Positions 25,961 to 34,424 of a stretch of DNA of 64,000 nucleotides are shown one piece after another. The stretch is from Azospirillaceae bacterium (GTDB taxonomy: Bacteria > Pseudomonadota > Alphaproteobacteria > Azospirillales > Azospirillaceae). Each line of letters opens with the position of its first letter. The first letter of the stretch is position 1. The translations under genes were made by a program, and so were the position numbers. The notes beneath the pieces are model-generated. The model had not been told where the DNA came from, ran no database searches, and worked only from the letters and a program-made list of their open reading frames with translations. The stretch lies in NCBI GenBank assembly GCA_028283825.1, contig JAPWJW010000003.1, positions 1,860,501 through 1,924,500 of the forward strand, in the 5' to 3' direction.

Positions 25961-26710
25961 TCAGGCGTTGATTTCCGCCAATCCCGACGGCGTGTCGGTG
26001 AATACCGCCGACACGCCCCAGCCCAGCACCTCACGTGCCATGGGCACGGTGTTGACGGTGTAGGCCAGGACGGGCAGCCCGGTGGACTTATACTCCCGAA
26101 CGCTGCTCGCGTCCTCCCTCCGGGCATTAATGTTTATGGTCGCGGCATTCAGCGCCGCCACCCGCTGGCGCCAGTTGGCCGGGCGCCGGTCAATCAGATA
26201 GCCCAGCGGCCAGCGCGGCACCACCTGGCGCGCCATGTCCAGCGACGCGTCGGCGAAGGAGGAGACCAGCGGTGGCGGCCTATCCTCCGGCCACAGGGAA
26301 TAGGCCAGGGTCAGCGCCACGCCGGCCGTTTCCTCCTCCCGCCCTGGGCAGGGCTTGATCTCCAGGTTGATGCCCAGGTTGAGGGCCAGCACCAGCTGGA
26401 TCACCTCCACCAGGGTCGGCACCTTTTCGCCCCGGAAGGCGGGCGAGAACCAGGCGCCGGCATCCAGTTGGCGCAGGGCGTCCAGCGTCAGGTCCTTGGC
26501 CGGCCCCTCGCCGTCGGTGGTGCGGTCCAGGGTGTCGTCGTGCAGCAGCACCGGCACGTTGTCGGCTGTCAGCTTGACATCCACTTCCACCCACCGGGCG
26601 CCCTGGGCGGCGGCCATGCGGATGCCGGACAGGGTGTTCTCCGGCGCGTGGCGGGCGGCACCGCGATGGCCGATCAGGCGGGGCAGCGGCCCCAGGGGAA
26701 GATGGGTCAT
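25961..26710 (-). CDS. Glycerophosphodiester phosphodiesterase
   Basis: A 249-residue GDPD-domain TIM barrel that cleaves glycerophosphodiesters to glycerol 3-phosphate and an alcohol. Catalytic and metal residues are in GHRGAARHAPENTL (His-Arg...Glu-Asn), VEVDVKLTADNVPVLLHDDTLDRTT (Glu, Asp, His) and LEIKPCPG. There is no signal peptide, so it acts in the cytosol, as UgpQ does. Its ATG overlaps the stop of the L,D-transpeptidase gene by four bases. Confidence 0.94.
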   Translation of the reverse strand: MTHLPLGPLPRLIGHRGAARHAPENTLSGIRMAAAQGARWVEVDVKLTADNVPVLLHDDTLDRTTDGEGPAKDLTLDALRQLDAGAWFSPAFRGEKVPTLVEVIQLVLALNLGINLEIKPCPGREEETAGVALTLAYSLWPEDRPPPLVSSFADASLDMARQVVPRWPLGYLIDRRPANWRQRVAALNAATININARREDASSVREYKSTGLPVLAYTVNTVPMAREVLGWGVSAVFTDTPSGLAEINA

Positions 26711-27279
26711 GAGAGGTCCTTGTCAGGCGCCGGCACGCACAGCCGGTCGCCCGGCCGGCAATGGGACAGCAGCCATAGCAGATCAGGCCGGTCCAGCGCG
26801 GTGCAGCCGGCCGTGGCGGCGCGGTCGGGGCGGGTCAGGTGCATGAAGATGGCGCTGCCCAGCCCGGGCACCGGCGGATCGTCGTTATGGCCCAGCACCA
26901 CCATCAGGTCATAAACGTGATCCTGCCGCCACATCACCTCATGGCTGGCGGGAAACGGCAAAGTCACCGGGCGGTTGTAGTCGGGATCGTCGGGATCGTC
27001 GCACCAGCCGTCGTCCGGCGACAGGGCCGCCACCGGCAATCCGGTCACGGGGGCGCCGCCGCGGTCCGGCCGGTACAGCACCCGGCGCAGGGGAAAACAG
27101 CCGACCGGCGTGCCGCCGTCCCCTTCCCGCTTGTCGGCGATGACGCCGCCCCGGCCGATGACGCACGGCGCCTGGTTCACCGTGCCGTCGGGCGCCCGCC
27201 AGCGCAGGCGGTAACCGGCGCCCGGGGGCAAGGGTGCCGAGATATCGAGGTTGGGAGCGGGGATGAGGTCGATGTCCAT
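26707..27279 (-). CDS. YkuD-type L,D-transpeptidase family protein
   Basis: The 190-residue protein has a YkuD domain: CVIGRGGVIADKREGDGGTPVGCF near residues 39-62 and the catalytic motif IFMHLTRPDRAATAGCTAL near 145-163, with His and the nucleophilic Cys. Members either crosslink peptidoglycan peptides or process them. No signal peptide is evident, which fits a group of short L,D-transpeptidase-like proteins of unclear location. It is the first gene of a two-gene unit with GDPD. Confidence 0.9.
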   Translation of the reverse strand: MDIDLIPAPNLDISAPLPPGAGYRLRWRAPDGTVNQAPCVIGRGGVIADKREGDGGTPVGCFPLRRVLYRPDRGGAPVTGLPVAALSPDDGWCDDPDDPDYNRPVTLPFPASHEVMWRQDHVYDLMVVLGHNDDPPVPGLGSAIFMHLTRPDRAATAGCTALDRPDLLWLLSHCRPGDRLCVPAPDKDLS

Positions 27280-27326
27280 CCCCCTTCTATATCAGCCCCG
27301 GCGGCAAAGGGACCAGGGGCGCTGGA

Positions 27327-29054
27327 TCAGTGGGCGGGCCCCTGCGCGTCCTTCATCGCCTGATACTTGGCCAGGTTGGCCATCATGACATCGGCGATGA
27401 ACTGCTTGGGCACCGGGGGCGGCCCGCCGTTGGTGGCCTCCATGGCGGCGGCACCGGTGTTGGCGGCGACGCCATTAGCGCCCGCCGGGGTGGCACTGGC
27501 GGACAGGGTTCCAGCCGAGGGCGTGGGAGCGGAAGGACCGGCCGGCGTGCCGTTGGCGCTGGCCGAGGCGGCGGTCGCCTGCGCCAGCAGGGTGGCCGTA
27601 TCCTGGCCCATGGCGTTGTTGTAGGCCTGGATGGCCCGGGGCAGCGTCGCCCCCTGCTGGGCCGGCGCGCCGGGCGCGGCCGTGCCGCCGTTCATCACCT
27701 GCACCATGGCCGGATGGGCGGTGCCGGTGGGGGCGGCCGTGGGGGCGGGCGCGGCAGTAGAAATAGCCGTGGGGGCGGTCTTCGCGGTGTACAGGGTGTT
27801 GGCCGGCGCCTTGCCGGCCCCCGCCGCCGCGACCTGCCCGGTGGGACGGGTGCCCGCAGCGGAAAGGACGGTGGACTGGCCGGCGGCGGCCTTGATGTTC
27901 TGCATATAGCCGGGGGCCACCAGCGTCTTGCTGCTGACAGTATCGACGGCGACGCCGGCCTGGGCACGGTAATTGGACAGGGTCATGCCGTGCGCGGCAT
28001 CACGCTTCTGCCCCGCGGCGGCGGGATGGTTGCCGGCACCGGCCATGCCGGCGGCCTGGGCGGGGCTCAGCTGCGGGGCGGCCGCCTGGGGCATGGACTG
28101 GGTGCCCACGCCGACGTTGGCTGTGGCGTTGGCCGCCTGCTGCATGGCCTGGGTGGCGTTGGTGATCTGCGACGCCTGTTCCGCCATCGCCTGGGTCGGG
28201 TTGACCGTCTGGCTGCTGGCGGAGACGGTCGGGCCCACGGCCATGGCCGGCACGGCCGCCATGTTGGGGAAACGCCTGTTGATGTCCTCGGGCTTCAGCG
28301 CCGAGGCCACGCCGGGCACCGGGCCGCTCTTCGTGGCAACCGCGTTCCGCATCGCATCAGCGACAGCAGCAGCGGGCGCCGTGACAGGTGCCGCAGCGGC
28401 GGCGACTTCCTTCTGCGGCCCCAGCGTCGTCGTTTCAACCGCCGCCACAGGGGCGCGGCCGGCCGTAGGGGATTGGTCGGGTGTTTCTTCCTGGTCGGAC
28501 GCGCCCTGGCCGCCACGACGCTTGCCGCCACCGTCGCCATCGGGGTCGGGCGTGACCTCGCCCACCTGATGATGGTGTTCGATGCCCAGGGCCGACATGA
28601 TGTGGCCTTCGACGTCGTCCCCGGTCTCCTGCTGGATGATGGCGTCGCCGGTGGCCAGCGCGAAGCCGATGGGGCCGCCATACAGCATGCCGCCCAGGAT
28701 CTTGGCCGGCGTCTTGATGGTGTCGCCGGTGATCTCACGATAGATGGTGCTGACGACGGGAATGTGTTGCAGCGGGTTGATGACATCCACGAAGTCCCAG
28801 AAGGACATGTGGTTGTCGGCCTTGGCATGCGCGCCCACTGCCGCCGCCGTCGCAGTGCCGGCCTGGGCCGGCAATTGCCCGGCGGTGGTGCCGGCCTGGG
28901 CCTGTTCCACCTGGTCTTGAAAGCCCTGATCCTGCCCACCCTGGACGCCCGACACCTGGCCCGCCTGCGGATTGGCGGACGCGTTGGCGGCCCCCGCCAT
29001 CATGGAGGGGTCTGGACGGGGTGAAGACAGGGCAGACTGGACGCTAGAGGTCAT
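27327..29054 (-). CDS. Low-complexity Ala/Pro/Gln-rich protein with a conserved helical domain
   Basis: A 575-residue protein behind a strong AGGAG site at eight bases. Residues 1-65 are Gln/Gly/Ala-rich; residues about 75-155 form the only compact domain (SFWDFVDVINPLQHIPVVSTIYREITGDTI, then GGMLYGGPIGFALATGDAIIQQETG), with a hydrophobic stretch that may insert in a membrane. The remaining 420 residues are Ala/Thr/Pro/Gln-rich and likely disordered, with Met/Gln-rich patches. I recall similar NPLQHIPVVSTIYR domains in other alphaproteobacterial proteins of unknown function. Repeat copy C lies downstream of ribA, immediately upstream of this gene. Confidence 0.82.
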   Translation of the reverse strand: MTSSVQSALSSPRPDPSMMAGAANASANPQAGQVSGVQGGQDQGFQDQVEQAQAGTTAGQLPAQAGTATAAAVGAHAKADNHMSFWDFVDVINPLQHIPVVSTIYREITGDTIKTPAKILGGMLYGGPIGFALATGDAIIQQETGDDVEGHIMSALGIEHHHQVGEVTPDPDGDGGGKRRGGQGASDQEETPDQSPTAGRAPVAAVETTTLGPQKEVAAAAAPVTAPAAAVADAMRNAVATKSGPVPGVASALKPEDINRRFPNMAAVPAMAVGPTVSASSQTVNPTQAMAEQASQITNATQAMQQAANATANVGVGTQSMPQAAAPQLSPAQAAGMAGAGNHPAAAGQKRDAAHGMTLSNYRAQAGVAVDTVSSKTLVAPGYMQNIKAAAGQSTVLSAAGTRPTGQVAAAGAGKAPANTLYTAKTAPTAISTAAPAPTAAPTGTAHPAMVQVMNGGTAAPGAPAQQGATLPRAIQAYNNAMGQDTATLLAQATAASASANGTPAGPSAPTPSAGTLSASATPAGANGVAANTGAAAMEATNGGPPPVPKQFIADVMMANLAKYQAMKDAQGPAH

Positions 29055-29197
29055 GGGGCTTTCTCCTGCACCCACGTCCTTAAGCAAGCGATATGCCAGC
29101 TTATATTTTGTTCTATATCAAGCGCTTAATATAAGACATCGCTGGGCGGAAGACGCCCCCCGGCAGATTCAGCCCGGCAGCGCGCGTCCCTTACACC

Positions 29198-29357
29198 TGC
29201 ATTTGATCGTGAACGCTCAAATGCACCCTCAAGCGCCGGGCGCCAGCATCCGCCGGCTTGGCTGATCCTCGCGTTTTGGTCCGCTATGCTCCCCCAAAAC
29301 ACTGCGGCGGCCGCCGTCGCGGCCTACAGCGGCATGAGCGGAAGTCTCATGCCGCTG
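29198..29357 (-). repeat. Five-hairpin intergenic repeat, copy C
   Basis: H1 29198-29225 (TGCATTTGA / TCAAATGCA), H2 29242-29257 (GCCAGC-ATCC-GCCGGC, one mismatch), H3 29273-29300 (GTTTTGG / CCAAAAC), H4 29309-29324 (GGCCGC-CGTC-GCGGCC) and H5 29327-29357 (CAGCGGCATGAG / CTCATGCCGCTG, 12 bp perfect). H5 directly abuts the ribA stop codon. Confidence 0.87.
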
Positions 29358-30521
29358 TCAGAACAGATGCCCGGACTTCTCAGCCTTGGTCCGCAGATAG
29401 GCGACGTTATGGCCGTTGGCCGGGAAGATGTGGGGCACGCGGTCTTCCACCTGCACGCCCCAGCGGGCCAGCTGCGCCAGCTTGTCCGGGTTGTTGGTCA
29501 TCAGCCGGACACGGGTATAACCCAGGGCCTTCAGCATGGTGGCGGCCGGCAGATAGGTGCGCTCGTCCGCCTCGAACCCCAGGGCCAGGTTGGCATCCAC
29601 GGTATCGACGCCGGTGTCCTGCAGGCGATAGGCGCGCAGCTTGTTCATCAGGCCGATGTTGCGGCCTTCCTGCGCCAGGTACAGCACCACGCCGCTGCCC
29701 TGTTCCGCGATCTCACGGATGGCGCCGCGCAGCTGGGCGCCGCAGTCGCACCGCAGGGAGCCCAGCAGGTCGCCGGTGAAGCATTCGGAATGCAGGCGCG
29801 CCAGCACCGGCTGGGTGGGATCGGGATCGCCGATCACGATGGCCAGGTGTTCCACCCCGCCATCGGGGGAACGGAAGGCCACCAAACGAGTATTCTCTGC
29901 ATCCAGCAGCGGCACCGCCGCCTCCACCACCGCATGCAGCGAGGCCTCGCCCGCGCGCTGGTAGGATTGGATGGCGGCGCCGTCCACCGACAGCACATCG
30001 TCGCGGCCGGTGATCACGCCGGCGCGGTCGGCCGGCACCTCGGCCACGATGACCGCCGGCAGCAGGCGCGCCAGCTTCACCAGCAGCAGCGCCTCACCCT
30101 CGGCGGACGGAAACGGACGCACGGTCACGGGCAACGCCGCATCATCGGTGCGTGCGGGCCCCGGGCGCGTGGGGTCGGCCAGATGACGGACCAGATCGCA
30201 GGTCAGCCCCCCCAAGGGTGCCACCACCACCGTGCCGGCGCCGATGGGATCGGCGGCGTGCGCGGGAACCGCCGCCGCCAGCAGGCCGGCGGCCACGGCA
30301 CGCTTGTCAGTCACCACCAGGGCCGGTTCCGACCCCGCCGCCTGGCGCACCAGGGCGACGGCGGCGGCGTCCGCCATCTCCGCCGCGCGCACCAGCAGGC
30401 AGCGCCCGTCCGACCCGTTCAGCATCACCAGGTCGCCCCGGCGCAGTTCGGCGAACGCCCGCTGCACGGACCGGCTGACGGCACGGGGAAGCGGCTGGAT
30501 CGGTGCGGCGGCAAGCGGCAT
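29358..30521 (-). CDS. ribA: GTP cyclohydrolase II
   Basis: A 387-residue protein. The C-terminal half (from about residue 190) is GTP cyclohydrolase II, which opens GTP to the first riboflavin intermediate: the zinc ligands are in SECFTGDLLGSLRCDCG, and the active-site stretches are YLAQEGRNIGLMNKLRAYRLQDTG and RVRLMTNNPDKL. The N-terminal 180 residues resemble a degenerate RibB (dihydroxybutanone phosphate synthase) domain without its acidic active-site motif (DDENREDEGD type), as in many alphaproteobacterial RibA proteins. No FMN riboswitch is recognisable upstream. Confidence 0.94.
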   Translation of the reverse strand: MPLAAAPIQPLPRAVSRSVQRAFAELRRGDLVMLNGSDGRCLLVRAAEMADAAAVALVRQAAGSEPALVVTDKRAVAAGLLAAAVPAHAADPIGAGTVVVAPLGGLTCDLVRHLADPTRPGPARTDDAALPVTVRPFPSAEGEALLLVKLARLLPAVIVAEVPADRAGVITGRDDVLSVDGAAIQSYQRAGEASLHAVVEAAVPLLDAENTRLVAFRSPDGGVEHLAIVIGDPDPTQPVLARLHSECFTGDLLGSLRCDCGAQLRGAIREIAEQGSGVVLYLAQEGRNIGLMNKLRAYRLQDTGVDTVDANLALGFEADERTYLPAATMLKALGYTRVRLMTNNPDKLAQLARWGVQVEDRVPHIFPANGHNVAYLRTKAEKSGHLF

Positions 30522-30948
30522 GGCAGGCTAATCCAAAAGCGGACAAGAGACGGCAGGAGGCGGACGGCCACGGCTGGCAGATGGGGATGCGGCACCCCGT
30601 CCACAACGGTTCGCCCCGGCTTTCACCCCGGGGAGGGTACCGTATCGGGGCCCGGGGTGCCCGCGAAAGCGCCAGGGTTGCATGGGACCTAGACCGGACG
30701 GCCCGCCGGCACCCACCGCGGCTGCAAACCACCCTTGGCACCGCGGCCTTATATGACCCATCGAACCATGGCTTTTCCCAACCGATGATACCAGAGTATG
30801 GATGGATTTCCCGCGCCGGGTTTCGGGCGTACGATGGATGATGCCGTTGCCCGATGCGATTTAACATCCTGGTTTCATTGAAATCTCACTTGGCCCTTCC
30901 GCAGCACCCCATACGGATGTGCCGGGGCGGGGCGGCGGGGGTGCCGCC
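30522..30948. other. 427-base intergenic region between ribA and a methyltransferase
   Basis: Two divergent genes share this gap, so promoters for both must lie here. It holds GC-rich inverted repeats, for example GGGTACC at 30635-30641 with GGTGCCC at 30656-30662, and a CACCGCGG direct repeat near 30714 and 30738. I looked for an FMN riboswitch and could not match one. Short open frames here look like chance. Confidence 0.5.
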
Positions 30949-31836
30949 ATGATCCAGCCGTCGGACATCGACGTCGCCTGGCTGGCGTTGCGTGAGCCGC
31001 TGGACGACAAGGCCCGGGCCATCGAACTGGCCTGGGAATTCGCCCGCATGGTGCCGTCGCGCCCCCACATCCTGGACCTGGGCGCCGGTGTCGGCGCCAA
31101 TGTCCGCCACCTGCTGCCGCGGCTGGGCCGCATGATCCAGGACTGGACCCTGATGGATGCCGATGCCGCCGCCCTGGACGGGGTGGCGGAACGCATGCAG
31201 CGCTGGGCGCATGAGCTGGGCTGGGGCGTGGCGCGCAACGCCGTCGAGGGCACCCAGGGTGAATTGATCCTGTTTGGCGACGACATGCGCAGCCGCCTGA
31301 CCCTGCTGTGCCAGGACATGTCCACCGACCTGCACGATGTCGGCATCCAGCGCCACGACGGCGTGGCCGGCAACGCCTTCTTTGACCGTGTTTCAGCGGA
31401 ATGGCTTGATGATTTCGTATCCGAATTGATTGCCAGCGGCCGGCCGCCGGTGCTGGCCACCAGCCTGCAGGATGGTCGGCTGGAATGGCGGCCGGAGGAT
31501 CCGGACGATGGCATGGTGGTGGACCTGGCGACCACGGCGGCCGCGGCCCGGGACTACGGCTTCGGGGCCCCCTTGGGCGACCAGGCCGCCGCCCGGCTGA
31601 TCGCCAAGCTGGAAGGCGTCGGCTATCGGCTGGACGGTGGCCGGTCGGACTGGCGGTTGTCGGGCCTGCGGTCGCGCCAGGCGCACCTGGACCTGGTGGA
31701 CACGCTGGCGGCCACGGCCGAAGCGCGGGACCCGTCCATGGCCGACCGCATCGCCGCCTGGCGCGAACGGCGGCGGGCCGCCGTGATGCGGGTTGAATTG
31801 GTCATCGGCCAGGCCGACATCCTGGCGCGTCGCTGA
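30949..31836 (+). CDS. Class I SAM-dependent methyltransferase
   Basis: A 295-residue protein with a Rossmann-like methyltransferase core: motif I HILDLGAGVGANVRHLLPRLG near residues 41-61 and an acidic residue after the next strand (WTLMDADAAAL). The rest is divergent, with a DLHDVGIQRHDGVAGNAFFDRVSAEWLDDFV stretch near 135-165 and a helical C-terminus. It probably methylates a small molecule; the substrate is unknown. The ATG at 30949 follows a G-rich stretch (GGCGGGGGTG). Confidence 0.82.
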   Translation: MIQPSDIDVAWLALREPLDDKARAIELAWEFARMVPSRPHILDLGAGVGANVRHLLPRLGRMIQDWTLMDADAAALDGVAERMQRWAHELGWGVARNAVEGTQGELILFGDDMRSRLTLLCQDMSTDLHDVGIQRHDGVAGNAFFDRVSAEWLDDFVSELIASGRPPVLATSLQDGRLEWRPEDPDDGMVVDLATTAAAARDYGFGAPLGDQAAARLIAKLEGVGYRLDGGRSDWRLSGLRSRQAHLDLVDTLAATAEARDPSMADRIAAWRERRRAAVMRVELVIGQADILARR

Positions 31837-31969
31837 GATCCCGTGGCGCTTCCCCGATGGCGCCTATATCGCCTGTCGGCGATGCGTCCGGGCCGGCCCC
31901 ATGGTAAGAAGGCGGCTGGCACGCCCTGAACCGTTGCCCCCTCCTAGCCGTTCCCCATAGCCAGGCCTC

Positions 31970-32647
31970 ATGACGACCCCCGGTGCCAAGAAACTTCTGT
32001 TGGTGGAGGATGACGAAACCCTGCGCCACCTGCTGGCCGAGCAGTTGACGGCACTGGAGGAATTCGACGTGTGCCTGGCGGCCACCGGCGCGGACGCGCT
32101 GGCCGCCCTGGACAGCGGCCCGTTCGAGGCCATCCTGCTGGACCACAGCCTGCCCGACCTGGACGGCGCCACCATCTGCGCCCGCCTGCGCCAGGCCGGC
32201 GTGTCCTGTCCCATCCTGCTGATGATGCCGGAGGGGGAAGTGCCGCCCGATACCGTGGGGGCCAGCGAGCACCTGGCCAAGCCCTTCCGCATCGGTACCC
32301 TGCTAGCCCGGCTGCGCCTGCATGTGCGCCAGGGCCCGGCGGAGGATCCGCCCCCGCGCATCGGCCCCTATGAGTTCCGCGCCGACGCCCGCACCCTGCG
32401 GGACGGGACCGGCGCCGAGACCCGCCTGACCGACAAGGAGGCCCAAATCCTGGCGTACCTGCACCGTGCCGAAGGCGCCGTGGTCAGCCGCGAACAGCTG
32501 CTGGACCAGGTGTGGAACTATAACGAGGGGGTCACCACCCACACCCTGGAAACCCACGTCTACCGCCTGCGGCAGAAGATGGAACGGGACCCGGCCAATG
32601 CCACCCTGCTGGTGACCGAACCCGGCGGATACCGGCTGATACCATGA
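31970..32647 (+). CDS. OmpR-family response regulator with an atypical receiver
   Basis: A 225-residue protein. The receiver has EDDE at 13-16, phospho-acceptor Asp58 (LLDHSLPDLDG) and Lys in EHLAKPF, but the usual Thr/Ser switch position is MM (ILLMMPEGE), so signalling may differ from a classical receiver. The winged helix has TDKEAQILAYLHRAEGAVVSREQLLDQVWNYN and ETHVYRLRQKME. No kinase gene is adjacent. Its stop overlaps the start of a DUF882 lipoprotein gene by four bases. Confidence 0.92.
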   Translation: MTTPGAKKLLLVEDDETLRHLLAEQLTALEEFDVCLAATGADALAALDSGPFEAILLDHSLPDLDGATICARLRQAGVSCPILLMMPEGEVPPDTVGASEHLAKPFRIGTLLARLRLHVRQGPAEDPPPRIGPYEFRADARTLRDGTGAETRLTDKEAQILAYLHRAEGAVVSREQLLDQVWNYNEGVTTHTLETHVYRLRQKMERDPANATLLVTEPGGYRLIP

Positions 32648-33249
32648 TGAAGACGATGGTGCGCGCGGCGGCGGCCGCCCTGATGCTGGGCCTGGCGGCC
32701 TGCAGCGGCGGAAAAACGCCCAAGCCCTTCGACGTTCCGGCTGCGGACGCCGACCTGCCACCAGCCAATACGCTGGCCATCCGCCGCATCGTGCTGGTGC
32801 ACCCGCCCAGCAAGGAGAAGGTGGACGTCATCTACTGGCACGACGGCGCCTATGACGCCCATGCCATGGCGGAGGTCGCCCACATCATGCGCGACCGCCA
32901 TACCGGTGAGACGCACGACATCGACCCGGCGCTGATGGATTTCATCAGCGGCGTCATCCTGCGGTCCAGCCTGCCGCCCAGCACGCAGGTGGACATCCTC
33001 TCCGGTTACCGCTCGCCCGAGACCAACGCCGCCCTGGTCAAGGTCAACCGCAACGCCGCCCGTGAAAGCTTTCACATGCAGGGCCGGGCCGCCGACATCC
33101 GCATCCCCGCGCTGAAGGGCGACGCCATCACCGAGATCGCCAAGACCATGCAGCGCGGCGGCGCCGCCTTCTACGACGGCAGCGGCCACACCCACGTGGA
33201 CACCGGCCCGGTGCGTACCTGGGCCACATATTCCAATTCCAGCCGCTGA
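32644..33249 (+). CDS. DUF882 / M15-type peptidase-like lipoprotein
   Basis: A 201-residue protein with a lipoprotein signal (MLGLAACSGG; lipobox LAAC, Cys20). The mature part has the zinc-site pattern of DUF882/YcbK D,D-carboxypeptidase-like domains: GYRSPETN, SFHMQGRAADI (His and Asp) and GHTHVDTG (His). It probably trims peptidoglycan peptides in the periplasm. It overlaps the response-regulator gene by four bases, so the two form one unit. Confidence 0.9.
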   Translation: MMKTMVRAAAAALMLGLAACSGGKTPKPFDVPAADADLPPANTLAIRRIVLVHPPSKEKVDVIYWHDGAYDAHAMAEVAHIMRDRHTGETHDIDPALMDFISGVILRSSLPPSTQVDILSGYRSPETNAALVKVNRNAARESFHMQGRAADIRIPALKGDAITEIAKTMQRGGAAFYDGSGHTHVDTGPVRTWATYSNSSR

Positions 33250-33261
33250 TGAACCGGCCAT

Positions 33262-33297
33262 GAAAAAGGCCCGGGCAAGCAAGCGCCCGGGCCTTCT
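33262..33297. terminator. Bidirectional terminator
   Basis: AGGCCCGGGC and GCCCGGGCCT form a 10-bp stem. On the minus strand it is followed by TTTTTCA, so it best terminates the beta-barrel gene that ends at 33331; it can also end the lipoprotein transcript. Confidence 0.8.
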
Positions 33298-33330
33298 CAT
33301 GCGTCAAACGGCGGGCATTAACCCGACTTT

Positions 33331-33981
33331 TTAGAACCGCAGGCCCAGGCCGACACGAACGGTGCTCTCGTTCGGCGTGGTGCGGACTTCGCCGGCCGCC
33401 AGGTTCTTGCTGTCGTGCGAGTAGTCGGTGTAGTCGTACTCGAGACGCGTGAACAGGTGCTCGTCGATGGCGTAGTCGCCACCCACGCCGTAGCGCACGC
33501 CATTGTATTCGTGGCTGTACTGCTGGATGGCGCCGTTGGTGCCGGGCTGGATGGTGTCGTAGTCGACCATGGTGTGCTGCCAACCGACGCGGGCGAACAG
33601 CAGCAGATCGGGCTGCACCACGTAACCGACGCGGGCGCTGACGCCGAAGCCGTAATCGGGCTGGGTACGGTAGTTGCCCAGGCTGTCACCGAAGGTGCGG
33701 TCGGCGGTGTAGAAGTTCACTTCGCTTTCGGCGCCGACATAGATGTTGTCGTAGACGGTCTGGCCGTAACCGGCGAAGACGCCGCCGTTGAAACCCTGGG
33801 CCTGGTTGTCCGGGGTGCTCTGCTGGCCGGCGACCTTGGCGCGGGGGTGCGCGCCGAACCAGTCGTAGCCGGCATTGGCACCAACATAGCCGCCATCGAA
33901 CGTGCTCTGCGCCAGAGCCGGGGTCGCAGCGAGGGCGACCAGAGCCGACGCGGCCAAGACAAGAGTCCGCATATGCGACAT
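33331..33981 (-). CDS. Outer-membrane beta-barrel protein (Omp25/31-like)
   Basis: A 216-residue protein with a signal peptide (LVLAASALVALAATPALAQ, cleavage near residue 25) and an eight-strand barrel pattern: GGYVGANAGYDWFG, GFNGGVFAGYGQ, YVGAESEVNFY, VSARVGYVVQPDLLLFARVGW, GVRYGVGGDYAIDEHLFTRLEYDYTDY, ending VRVGLGLRF with a terminal Phe as barrel proteins require. A clear AGGAG site lies eight bases before the ATG. It is preceded by an unusually AT-rich gap of over 400 bases. Confidence 0.92.
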   Translation of the reverse strand: MSHMRTLVLAASALVALAATPALAQSTFDGGYVGANAGYDWFGAHPRAKVAGQQSTPDNQAQGFNGGVFAGYGQTVYDNIYVGAESEVNFYTADRTFGDSLGNYRTQPDYGFGVSARVGYVVQPDLLLFARVGWQHTMVDYDTIQPGTNGAIQQYSHEYNGVRYGVGGDYAIDEHLFTRLEYDYTDYSHDSKNLAAGEVRTTPNESTVRVGLGLRF

Positions 33982-34424
33982 GGTAATTCTCCTTTTAGGT
34001 CCCTAAATCCGCCATTATCTCATTGCTGCAAGCAATAAAACTTAGGCGTGTCTTGGCGATGTATCGTCATCGCCTTCAAGTCCATCGCGTTACTATTGCG
34101 GGTAACTACTGATGGACACCCGATTCAGTACGCCTGTGAAGGTTTGATTACCTGTGAGCGCCATCACACTTTCCATGTGGCTGACGCATGGATGGAAATC
34201 AGTACTCGGGTCTTATTTCATGTCCAAACCGGATTACTGCCCCAGGTTCGCCACAAAGTCCGCGTTAACGGGCCGTTATGGCCATGAAATAAGCCGCCCG
34301 GATTACTCCGAGCGGCTTATTCCTTGACCCAAGGTCATCGGCCGGGGCCGACGCCCGCCCCGCCGGCCGGCCTTAAATCCTAGGGGATCAAAGGGCCTGG
34401 CCGGGAAGGGTGGGGTATGGCCGA
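33982..34424. other. AT-richer 443-base intergenic region
   Basis: This gap lies between the barrel-protein start and the pnp stop. From 33990 to 34280 the GC content drops visibly below the surroundings. It contains small inverted repeats such as CCATG-n9-CATGG near 34174. It may be a long regulated leader of the barrel gene or hold a small RNA. No convincing open frame exists; the frame at 34048-34287 lacks a ribosome site and family features. Confidence 0.4.
34288..34321. terminator. Terminator-like hairpin downstream of pnp
   Basis: AATAAGCCGC and GCGGCTTATT form a perfect 10-bp stem about 100 bases after the pnp stop. On the minus strand it is followed by a short T-rich stretch, so it probably ends the rimP-to-pnp transcript. 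Confidence 0.6.

Noticed and set aside
24398-26914. 838-codon open frame on the plus strand
   Set aside because: It runs antisense across the nitronate-monooxygenase-like, GDPD and L,D-transpeptidase genes, and its translation is His/Gln/Gly-rich with no family features; it is a high-GC shadow.
30522-30948. FMN riboswitch upstream of ribA
   Set aside because: I looked for the conserved RFN segments on both strands and could not match them; GC-rich hairpins alone are not enough.
34048-34287. 79-codon frame in the AT-rich gap
   Set aside because: No ribosome site, no family features, and it runs to a terminator hairpin.
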